NCBI GenBank assembly: GCA_023301245.1
Contig: JALZUV010000317.1
Span: forward strand, 1-12,871
Length of the DNA: 12,871 nt
Reading direction: 5' to 3'
Origin: Rickettsiales bacterium
Lineage (GTDB): Bacteria; Pseudomonadota; Alphaproteobacteria; Rickettsiales; JALZUV01
The notes below the pieces were generated by a model. That model was not told the origin of the DNA, made no database searches, and was given only the letters and a program-made list of their open reading frames with translations. This document shows, in pieces, positions 7,436-12,871 of this stretch. A program made the translations under genes and the position numbers. How positions within the stretch are numbered: position 1 is the stretch's first letter; the number at the start of each line of letters is the position of its first letter.

Positions 7436-7732
7436 CTAGTCATTTATTAGCGAGCGTTCAAACGTAAAGGCAGAAATAATATCGCCATATGTTTGCTTAA
7501 AGGCCGAGCGCATAGCATCAGCGTGAGTTTGCTCGTAATAGTCGAAATTGCTTTGCGTGGTTAGATAGACTACCCAAAACTGCCTCTCTTCCTCCTCCAC
7601 CTCAGCAGAGGAAAACAATGGCAGGCCTTCTTCATTCTTCAGGGCAAGCATTTCATCTATGTGCAACTCCAGCCACTCGCCGTAAGGCGGCGTCACTGGC
7701 TCGCTTAGAGTGATAGTTACTTGGTAGCGCAA
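7436..7732 (-). CDS. DUF4286-like small protein in the tyrosine operon
   Basis: Starting at a TTG (7732-7730), this encodes 98 residues beginning MRYQVTITL. The pattern, a beta strand, then GEWLELHIDEMLAL, then a strand followed by a YY-x-x-H-A-x-x-MR segment, resembles the DUF4286 family of small ferredoxin-like-fold proteins, whose function is not known to me. I chose the TTG because GGAAAGG lies 8 bases upstream, it sits just after the hmgA stop, and related proteins start at this strand. An ATG at 7792 would add 20 residues overlapping hmgA by 56 bases, with no visible Shine-Dalgarno. Its position between hmgA and fahA suggests an accessory role in aromatic catabolism; a monooxygenase-like or binding role is conceivable but unsupported. 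No signal peptide is seen. Confidence 0.8.
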   Translation of the reverse strand: MRYQVTITLSEPVTPPYGEWLELHIDEMLALKNEEGLPLFSSAEVEEEERQFWVVYLTTQSNFDYYEQTHADAMRSAFKQTYGDIISAFTFERSLIND

Positions 7733-7736
7733 CGTA

Positions 7737-8882
7737 TTAGCCTTTCCAGCTATCAACGTAGCCTTTCCATTCCGTATCGGCGATGCCGTCATCTAGGTCA
7801 ACGGCGGTGCGGGTATCAATCATCACGGCCACTTCATTTAGCATTTTCGGTGGGTCAGTCATCTTGCGGGTTTTGTCCGCCTCGGCTGCCAAGTTAAACG
7901 CTTTGGGATGCGGGCCATGTGGGAAACCGCACGGATGGAAGCTTAACATTCCCGGATGAATATTATCGCGGCTGAAAAACTCCCCTTCATGATAAAAGAT
8001 GATTTCGTCAAAGTCGTTATTCGAATGGTAGAAAGGCACTTTCAGCGCATCAGGATCCATCTCCGCAGGGCGCGGTGCAAAGGTGCAAACCACAAAGCCT
8101 TTAGTTAGGAACGTTGTGTGAGCACTTGGCGGCAAGTGATAACGATGGCTCATCAATGGGCGAATATCGCGCCAGTTAATTTTGACGGGTAAATTATCGC
8201 CATGCCAGCCAGTCACATCAAGCGGGTTGAACGGGAACGTGACAGTCGATAAACCGCCGCGCGCCTTGATAATTACCTGAGTTTCTTTTTGGCTATATTG
8301 CGCTTTATAAGCATCATCAATAGCAGGAACATCCAGCATTGCTTGGTCGAATAATGCGTGAGGGCCCACCATGCCCTTATCAGGCAGTTGGAAGTGGTCG
8401 TTAGTAGCCTCCATCAGCAGCATCGTCGCATCGCCCTTACATTCCAAACGCCAGCGCAGCGCGCGTGGCAGCAAAATATAATCGCCTGCTTTGAAGGTCA
8501 TATGGCCAAAGTCGCAGAATAAACTCCCCTCGCCGCTATGCACAAACATCAAATCATCGCCATCGCCATTAGCAACCAGATGATCCATCTTGCCAGATGT
8601 TTTCCAAATGCGGAAATCGAGCTGCGCATTACCTAAGATTTTCTGCGCTTTCCAAGGGGTGTTATGCACGCCTTCAAGCTTATTCAAATCAAACGCTTGT
8701 GGACGCAATGGCCCTTCCCAATTCACCCAGCCAGTCGGTGGGTTTGCATGATGAAGGTGTGAACAGGGCCCGAAGAAACCCTCTTTACCAAACTCACGCT
8801 CATAAGTGCCGGTCGGCAATTTACAATGCGCCTGACGACTAGCATCGCCTTCGACTCGTGGAAATGAGATATGTTTTTTCAT
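7737..8882 (-). CDS. hmgA: Homogentisate 1,2-dioxygenase, short form
   Basis: HmgA is an Fe(II) ring-cleaving dioxygenase turning homogentisate into 4-maleylacetoacetate. The C-terminal cupin carries the iron site: H286 and E293 in FYHSNNDFDE and H322 in FHPCGFPHGPHP, with H316 the likely catalytic base. FVVCTFAPR before this and an N-terminal cupin (about 85-165, VHSGEGSLFCDFG, LLPRALRWRLE) are typical. At 381 residues it is clearly shorter than the roughly 430-450 residue enzymes of most proteobacteria and resembles the short form that I associate with Bacteroidetes and some other phyla. Operon context supports the function. Its ATG overlaps the hppD stop by one base (TAATG). Confidence 0.92.
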   Translation of the reverse strand: MKKHISFPRVEGDASRQAHCKLPTGTYEREFGKEGFFGPCSHLHHANPPTGWVNWEGPLRPQAFDLNKLEGVHNTPWKAQKILGNAQLDFRIWKTSGKMDHLVANGDGDDLMFVHSGEGSLFCDFGHMTFKAGDYILLPRALRWRLECKGDATMLLMEATNDHFQLPDKGMVGPHALFDQAMLDVPAIDDAYKAQYSQKETQVIIKARGGLSTVTFPFNPLDVTGWHGDNLPVKINWRDIRPLMSHRYHLPPSAHTTFLTKGFVVCTFAPRPAEMDPDALKVPFYHSNNDFDEIIFYHEGEFFSRDNIHPGMLSFHPCGFPHGPHPKAFNLAAEADKTRKMTDPPKMLNEVAVMIDTRTAVDLDDGIADTEWKGYVDSWKG

Positions 8883-9955
8883 TAAGCACTCACTACGCCG
8901 CGCTTGATTTGATCTTCTTCGATTGATTCGAAGAGCGCTTGGAAGTTACCTTCACCAAAACCTTCGTTACCTTTGCGTTGGATAATTTCGAAGAATAATG
9001 GGCCAATCACCGTGTTGGTGAAAATTTGTAGCAATAGCTCTTCTTCATTATCTTTATCGAGCGCTTCGCCATCAATCAGAATCTTATTCTTACGCATACG
9101 CTCAAGGTCGTGGCCATGATTTGGCACACGAGTATCAACTTTATCAAAGTAAGTATCAGGCGTGTGCATGAATTCCATACCGCTTTCGCGGAGAGTTTCA
9201 ACTGAAGTGAAGATTTCTTCTGATGCTAGCGCGATATGTTGGATACCTTCGCCATTATGCTCTTTCAGATATTCTTCAATTTGCGATTTATCGTCAGATG
9301 ACTCGTTAATTGGAATACGAATCTTGCCATCAGGTGATGTCATCGCACGAGATTTCAGGCCTGTTACTTTACCCGCAATATCGAAATAACGAATTTCGCG
9401 GAAGTTAAAGAGGTCAGTATAATAGTCTGCCCATTTATCCATATTACCTTGCTGTACGTTGTGCGTTAGGTGATCAACATATTGTAAGCCAACCCCTTTT
9501 GGACGACGGTCAACGCCTTCGAAGAACTCAAAATCCGTATCATAAATTTCACCCGCATCGCCGTAAGTATCAACCAGATACACTAGGCTTCCACCAATTC
9601 CTTTTAATGCAGGAATTGTTAATTCTAGCGGGCCGTTAGTGGCTTCCACAATCTCGTAGCCTTTTTCTTTCGCACGTGCGAGTGCGGCTGGCACATCCTT
9701 AATACGGAATGCCATTGCGTTAGCAGATGGGCCATGCGTTTCAGCGAAATGCTTCGGTTGGCCGTCTTTTTCAGCGTTCAGAATAAAGTTAATATCGTTC
9801 TGGCGGAAAAGCGTTACGTTTTTGCTTTTGTGTTTTGCCACAGCCGTAAAGCCTAAGTTTTCAAAAAGCTTCGCTAATTCTTCGGGTTTTTCAGATGCAT
9901 ATTCTACAAATTCAAAGCCATCAGTACCCATTGGGTTTTCAAATAAATCAGTCAT
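8882..9955 (-). CDS. hppD: 4-hydroxyphenylpyruvate dioxygenase
   Basis: HppD converts 4-hydroxyphenylpyruvate to homogentisate with O2, releasing CO2. The 357 residues contain two vicinal-oxygen-chelate domains (about 12-140 and 155-330). The C-terminal domain has the Fe(II) triad H162 (YVDHLTHNV), H240 (GIQHIAL) and E323 (GPLFFEIIQRKG), and the gating helix GFGEGNFQALFESIE follows. The N-terminal GTDGFEFVEYA is typical of bacterial HPPD. It is the first gene of the tyrosine operon; the Shine-Dalgarno AGGA lies 8 bases before the ATG at 9955. The leader carries a perfect dyad at 9978-9994. It is divergent from phhA, whose product tyrosine feeds this pathway. Confidence 0.97.
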   Translation of the reverse strand: MTDLFENPMGTDGFEFVEYASEKPEELAKLFENLGFTAVAKHKSKNVTLFRQNDINFILNAEKDGQPKHFAETHGPSANAMAFRIKDVPAALARAKEKGYEIVEATNGPLELTIPALKGIGGSLVYLVDTYGDAGEIYDTDFEFFEGVDRRPKGVGLQYVDHLTHNVQQGNMDKWADYYTDLFNFREIRYFDIAGKVTGLKSRAMTSPDGKIRIPINESSDDKSQIEEYLKEHNGEGIQHIALASEEIFTSVETLRESGMEFMHTPDTYFDKVDTRVPNHGHDLERMRKNKILIDGEALDKDNEEELLLQIFTNTVIGPLFFEIIQRKGNEGFGEGNFQALFESIEEDQIKRGVVSA

Positions 9956-9977
9956 GTTAATATTCCTAGTTAGTTGG

Positions 9978-9994
9978 TGACTAGTTTCTAGTCA
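9978..9994. promoter_or_regulatory. Perfect dyad in the hppD leader (operator or hairpin)
   Basis: TGACTAG-TTT-CTAGTCA has 7-base arms around a 3-base centre, 23 bases upstream of the hppD ATG. As DNA it could be an operator; as RNA it would form a short hairpin. A competing hairpin is possible in the mRNA, pairing CTAGT of the inner arm with ACTAG just before the Shine-Dalgarno (9966-9970 on the plus strand). The dyad is plain in the sequence; function is inferred. Confidence 0.4.
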
Positions 9995-10015
9995 GTTTCT
10001 TTTAAAATTTGGTGA

Positions 10016-10065
10016 GGCCAGTAGGCCGAGCGAGCCATCGGAGCGCCATCAGGCGCGCACGGGGC
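10016..10065. repeat. GC-rich patch of small dyads, candidate palindromic element
   Basis: By my count 38 of 50 bases are G or C, against 14 of 50 in 9961-10010. It contains GGCC-AGTA-GGCC (10016-10027), CCGA/TCGG (10026-10029 with 10038-10041) and GCGCC-ATCA-GGCGC (10043-10056). The composition contrast and chained dyads are what an intergenic palindromic repeat looks like, but no second copy is in this window. No T-run follows on either strand, so it is not an ordinary intrinsic terminator. Confidence 0.35.
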
Positions 10066-10130
10066 ACAAACAAAACAAAGTAACTATCGGTTGGTGTTTG
10101 ACCAAGGTAGCATTGCGTTCCACGCAGAGT

Positions 10131-10159
10131 TTGAATGATGTTGCATAATGCACTATATA
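10131..10159 (+). promoter_or_regulatory. Candidate sigma-70 promoter for phhA
   Basis: TTGAAT (10131-10136), a 17-base spacer and TATATA (10154-10159) fit -35 and -10 boxes. Transcription would start near 10166, giving a leader of about 35 bases to the ATG at 10201. The Shine-Dalgarno AAGGAG at 10190-10195, five bases before the ATG, supports that start. Confidence 0.5.
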
Positions 10160-10200
10160 GCACCCAGAAACACGTTTGTCACGCTTTGTAAGGAGTAAAA

Positions 10201-11082
10201 ATGGGCACCGAAGAATATGTATATGACTATCCTGATTATCCTGAGATGAAGGCTGACTTCAGCATTGGAAGTCAAAAATACGAAAACTATACCGAGCAAG
10301 ACCAAGAAGTTTGGCGCTACCTCTATAAGCGCCAAATGGAACTTGTGCCAAAATACGCGTGCCAGTATTTCCTCGATTCTTTAGACGACATGCCCATCAA
10401 CCCCGATAAAATCCCGCATTTTGATGATATTAACGAGGTTCTTTATAAAGCCACAGGCTGGGAGCTTGTGCCCGTTCCTGGGTTAATTCCTGCTCATGCA
10501 TTTTTCACGCATTTGGCCACGAAAGCCTTCCCAGTTACGCATTGGATGCGCCCAAAAGAGCGTATAGACTATTTGCAAGAGCCTGATTTATTCCACGATC
10601 TCTTCGGCCATGTACCATTGCTGATGAACCCTGTTGTCGCCAATTTCCTCGCCGCCTTTGGCCGTGGTGGTTGCCGCGCATTCCGCATGGGCGATGAGCG
10701 TTACTTAGAGAACCTTACGCGCCTCTATTGGTACACGATTGAGTTCGGTTTAATGCGCGAGAAAAACGAAACAAAGGTTTATGGTGCAGGTATTCTATCC
10801 TCACCAGGCGAAGTCGTCTTCAGCGTAGACAGCCCCTCGCCTAACCGTATTGCCTTCGACATGAAGCGCATGATGCAAACCGATTTCATCATTAGCGATT
10901 ATCAAGAAACCTACTGGTTAATTGATAGTTTCGAACAACTTTACGATGCCACCAAGCCCGACTTTAAACCTATATACAAAGAGCTAGAGAGCCAGCGCAT
11001 CTATAAGCCAAATGAGATTATAGGTGGCGACAACGTTTATAACAAAGGCACAGGTGAATATCACCGTGCGAAAGCAAGCTAA
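10201..11082 (+). CDS. phhA: Phenylalanine 4-hydroxylase
   Basis: PhhA hydroxylates phenylalanine to tyrosine using tetrahydropterin, O2 and Fe(II). At 293 residues it is the single-domain bacterial form without the N-terminal regulatory domain of animal enzymes. The 2-His-1-carboxylate iron site is H132 and H137 in PDLFHDLFGHVPLL and E181 in YWYTIEFGL. GWELVPVPGLI and the later AGILSSPGE are family hallmarks. A strong AAGGAG Shine-Dalgarno is placed correctly. No pterin-4a-carbinolamine dehydratase gene (phhB) is adjacent, so cofactor recycling must be encoded elsewhere. The gene is divergent from hppD and is followed after 10 bases by a UPF0114 gene, with which it is probably co-transcribed. 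Confidence 0.97.
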   Translation: MGTEEYVYDYPDYPEMKADFSIGSQKYENYTEQDQEVWRYLYKRQMELVPKYACQYFLDSLDDMPINPDKIPHFDDINEVLYKATGWELVPVPGLIPAHAFFTHLATKAFPVTHWMRPKERIDYLQEPDLFHDLFGHVPLLMNPVVANFLAAFGRGGCRAFRMGDERYLENLTRLYWYTIEFGLMREKNETKVYGAGILSSPGEVVFSVDSPSPNRIAFDMKRMMQTDFIISDYQETYWLIDSFEQLYDATKPDFKPIYKELESQRIYKPNEIIGGDNVYNKGTGEYHRAKAS

Positions 11083-11092
11083 GGGGAATGTC

Positions 11093-11626
11093 ATGAGTTT
11101 TGGAGATAATCTTGAGAGAGTTACAGAGACTGGCTTATTTTCTAGCCGTTGGTTACTTGCGCCATTTTACGTTGGCTTAGTAGGTTCGTTATTCATCCTA
11201 TTTTCAGCTTTTGCAAAAGAGCTTTATTATTACTTGAGCAATATTATGACTCTCTCAACCAACGATTCAATATTGGCGGTTCTTACCCTCATTGACATTA
11301 CATTAGCCGCCAATCTAGTAATTATCGTTATCTTCTCAGGCTATGAAAATTTCGTTTCAAAATTTGATATTGAAGAACATCAAGACCGCCCAGAGTGGCA
11401 TGGGAAGGTCGATTTTTCAGGCTTAAAGCTGAAGCTAGTTGCCTCTATCGTGGCCATCTCAAGCATTCACCTGTTAAAAGTGTTTATGGATGTCAAAAAA
11501 TACGAATCAGACACAATCGAATGGATGGTGCTTATCCACTTAGTCTTCATTGGTTCTGGTTTGGTATTAGCCTTGATGGATTACATTGTTTACGGCTGGC
11601 GTCGCAACAATAATGCAAGCAAGTAA
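11093..11626 (+). CDS. UPF0114 / YqhA-family inner membrane protein
   Basis: The 177-residue protein aligns by eye with E. coli YqhA throughout: SSRWLLAPFYVGL, IDITLAANLVIIVIFSGYENFV and KLVASIVAISSIHLLKVFMD are the family's conserved blocks. Four hydrophobic helices are expected (about 19-40, 59-82, 112-131, 144-168). The function of the family is unknown to me. The chosen ATG at 11093 has AAGGGGA five bases upstream; an upstream in-frame ATG at 11024 lies inside phhA and would add 23 residues from overlap. It is 10 bases after the phhA stop, so the two probably share a transcript, which might point to a transport or membrane role linked to aromatic amino acids, or simply a shared promoter. 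Confidence 0.9.
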   Translation: MSFGDNLERVTETGLFSSRWLLAPFYVGLVGSLFILFSAFAKELYYYLSNIMTLSTNDSILAVLTLIDITLAANLVIIVIFSGYENFVSKFDIEEHQDRPEWHGKVDFSGLKLKLVASIVAISSIHLLKVFMDVKKYESDTIEWMVLIHLVFIGSGLVLALMDYIVYGWRRNNNASK

Positions 11627-11636
11627 TACCGCTTAC

Positions 11637-11655
11637 ATTGTAACGCGATTGTAAC
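11637..11655. promoter_or_regulatory. Pho-box-like direct repeat upstream of the 11690 gene
   Basis: ATTGTAAC occurs at 11637-11644 and again at 11648-11655, an 11-base period. Viewed as TTGTAAC-N4-TTGTAAC it has the layout of a PhoB box (two 7-base repeats separated by 4) and each half is close to the CTGT(A/C)A(C/T) half-site. TTACA-T-TGTAA overlaps it at 11633-11643. A weak hairpin GCGAT/ATCGC followed by four T (11645-11664) could instead be a poor terminator for the phhA-UPF0114 unit. A properly spaced -10 box is not evident. Confidence 0.3.
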
Positions 11656-11689
11656 ATCGCTTTTACCGTGCCTTTGGTAGAATTAAAGC

Positions 11690-12295
11690 GTGAGTAATCA
11701 GGAAAATAAACCAACGAATGAAGCCTTGCTTAAGCAGGCGCACGAGGCATTGAGGCTATCGTGGAGTGAAAAGCTTAGCATGTTTGCCAGCCGCTTACTT
11801 GCTGGCGGAATTGTGGGGGCGTTAGTTTCCCCCTTCATCCACCGCATTGCACGCGATGTTATGCCTAACATCAATGACGCGGTTGATGAACAAACACGCG
11901 GCAACAGCGTCTATCAAAAAGGCGATATAACCATTTACTCTGTTAACGATAAAGGCAACGCGCGAGCGAATGATTTAAACGATAAATCTCGCATGCTTTT
12001 TGAAAAGCCAATCCGCACGGCGCTGCTAGGTAGCACGGCCATCGCCGTTGGCATGGGAGCCGTTTTAACGGCTCGTTCAATTGCGCACTATAACCGTGAA
12101 TGTAAAGTGCTAGAAGAACTCTATGCCAGCCGCCTGAAAAAGGCTGAGGGCACAGATTACGTCCCCACCCCGCCCACAAAAGACGATTTAAACGCACTGC
12201 ATAAATGGCGCTCTCACGCACGAGCAGGCAAAAACCGTGGCGATATGGAAGATGCCGCCACCCTAGGCGCAACTATCGGCTCACTCTACCTCTAA
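11690..12295 (+). CDS. Unrecognised small protein with two predicted membrane helices
   Basis: Starting at GTG (11690) this encodes 201 residues of no family I recognise. A charged N-terminus (to about 30) leads to a hydrophobic helix at about 34-51 (FASRLLAGGIVGALVSPFI), a polar stretch of about 55 residues with VYQKGDITIYSV, a second hydrophobic helix at about 109-127 (TALLGSTAIAVGMGAVL), and a basic, polar C-terminal part containing PTPPTKDD. There is no signal peptide cleavage motif or cysteine cluster. The Shine-Dalgarno is weak (GGTAG). It follows the UPF0114 gene by 63 bases holding a direct repeat, so it may be separately controlled. Its last 15 bases overlap the end of the converging MBL-fold gene. 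Confidence 0.7.
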   Translation: MSNQENKPTNEALLKQAHEALRLSWSEKLSMFASRLLAGGIVGALVSPFIHRIARDVMPNINDAVDEQTRGNSVYQKGDITIYSVNDKGNARANDLNDKSRMLFEKPIRTALLGSTAIAVGMGAVLTARSIAHYNRECKVLEELYASRLKKAEGTDYVPTPPTKDDLNALHKWRSHARAGKNRGDMEDAATLGATIGSLYL

Positions 12296-12871
12296 AACCA
12301 TACCATCGAACGCCGCTTCAACATTAGCGGGCGTTTCTCTATTCAACTTATCGTAATCGAGCGAATGGCTTAGGTGCGTTAACACCGCGCGCTTGGGTTT
12401 AAATTGCTCCACCCAGCTTAGCGATAATGGCAGGTCAGCATGGGTTGGCATGGGGCGTTCATCGGTTAAGCAATCAAGCAACCATGTATCAATATTCTGC
12501 AAATATTGCTCCGACTCTTTCGGGAAACTTTTCACATCGGTTGAATACACAAAATCTCCGATACGGAAACCCAAGGAATGCACTTTTCCATGCTCTTGCA
12601 GGAACGGCTGCAGAGTAATATTGCCAATAGTGAAAGGTTCGTAAGGCTCAATAATATGCGCCGTCATACAAGGGCGAAACCAGCCATATTCGGGCATAGG
12701 CGGCTGAAACACATAATCGAAACTTGATTGCAAACGCGCCATCGTCGGCGCATCGCCATAAGCAGGAATTGCCGCGCCCAAATGATAATTGAGCGAGCGA
12801 ATATCATCAATACCATGACAATGGTCAGCATGCGCGTGCGTATAAACCACCGCATCGACCTTTTTAAAACC
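12281..12871 (-). CDS. PhnP-like MBL-fold metallo-hydrolase, N-terminus cut by window edge
   Basis: The frame is open to the right edge, so the true start is outside; 196 codons are visible. The zinc-binding motif THAHADHCHG supplies H-x-H-x-D-H near the visible start, with later ligands in EHGKVHSLGF, VYSTDVKSFP and the final LTHLSHSLDY. The GIDDIRSLNY segment and the spacing match the PhnP-like group of metallo-beta-lactamase-fold phosphodiesterases. In many alphaproteobacteria such a gene follows tatD in a housekeeping cluster, which may lie beyond the edge. A GTG at 12850 could mimic a start but sits inside the conserved strand, so it is not the start. Substrate is unknown; a cyclic phosphate ester is likely from the family. 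Its end overlaps the converging 11690 gene by 15 bases. Confidence 0.88.
   Translation of the reverse strand, partial: GFKKVDAVVYTHAHADHCHGIDDIRSLNYHLGAAIPAYGDAPTMARLQSSFDYVFQPPMPEYGWFRPCMTAHIIEPYEPFTIGNITLQPFLQEHGKVHSLGFRIGDFVYSTDVKSFPKESEQYLQNIDTWLLDCLTDERPMPTHADLPLSLSWVEQFKPKRAVLTHLSHSLDYDKLNRETPANVEAAFDGMVLEVE

Larger units (their letters stand above)
9956..10200. promoter_or_regulatory. Divergent control region between hppD and phhA
   Basis: These 245 bases hold no credible gene. On the phhA side there is a plausible sigma-70 promoter and a strong Shine-Dalgarno. On the hppD side there is a 17-base dyad at 9978-9994 close to the start codon. Between them is a GC-rich patch (10016-10065) that stands out from AT-rich flanks. 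No regulator gene is linked in the window, so whether an HmgR-, PhhR- or Lrp-type factor acts here cannot be told. Confidence 0.6.

Noticed and set aside
7733..7792. ATG at 7792 as the start of the DUF4286-like gene
   Set aside because: It would overlap hmgA by 56 bases, lacks a Shine-Dalgarno and adds residues before the strand that starts related proteins; the TTG at 7732 is preferred, though not proven.
10153..10335. A 60-codon minus-strand frame across the phhA start
   Set aside because: It lies opposite phhA's promoter and coding start, and its sequence looks like hydrophobic noise from the antisense strand.
11645..11664. Intrinsic terminator after the UPF0114 gene
   Set aside because: The stem is only five base pairs with four T residues, and it coincides with the direct repeat; too weak to call.
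12664..12855. Second minus-strand frame overlapping the MBL-fold gene
   Set aside because: The MBL-fold frame carries the conserved zinc motif; this alternative frame has no recognisable feature.

Overview
The window looks like a piece of an alphaproteobacterial chromosome. The strongest evidence is a two-gene unit encoding DivK and PleD, the response regulators of the Caulobacter-type polarity and cell-cycle circuit, in the same order and with the same phospho-acceptor positions. The DNA is AT-leaning for this class. I see no transposase, integrase, phage gene, tRNA, rRNA or CRISPR array, so it reads as resident metabolic and regulatory DNA. I cannot name the genus.

Layout. Bases 1-655 (minus) hold the start of a Gln/Met/Pro-rich lipoprotein gene that runs off the left edge. 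Divergent from it, 823-2592 (plus) is a class I polyhydroxyalkanoate synthase, phaC. It converges, with overlapping stop codons, on an unrecognised 372-residue membrane protein (2589-3707, minus). Next come pleD and divK (3791-5544, minus). Then follows a six-gene minus-strand unit, read right to left: hppD, hmgA, a DUF4286-like gene, a fumarylacetoacetate hydrolase gene, a 40-residue entericidin-like lipoprotein gene and maiA (9955 to 5622). A 245-base divergent control region (9956-10200) separates it from phhA (10201-11082, plus), which is followed closely by a UPF0114/YqhA membrane protein. An unrecognised small membrane protein (11690-12295, plus) overlaps tail-to-tail with a PhnP-like metallo-beta-lactamase-fold gene (12281 to the right edge, minus).

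How the genes work together. PhhA makes tyrosine from phenylalanine. After transamination (no aminotransferase is in the window), HppD, HmgA, MaiA and FahA convert 4-hydroxyphenylpyruvate through homogentisate, maleylacetoacetate and fumarylacetoacetate to fumarate and acetoacetate. Acetoacetate, once activated to its CoA ester, is a possible precursor of the polymer made by PhaC; that link is an inference from proximity. Divergent placement suggests joint control of phhA and the hppD operon from 9956-10200, which holds a perfect dyad in the hppD leader and a compact GC-rich patch of small dyads.

Less expected items are: the entericidin-like lipoprotein gene between fahA and maiA; the DUF4286-like gene between hmgA and fahA; a short-form homogentisate dioxygenase; repeated TAATG stop/start overlaps; and a Pho-box-like direct repeat upstream of 11690. 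I found no convincing new defence or mobile system. The most original material is the small accessory genes and the control elements of the aromatic amino acid cluster.
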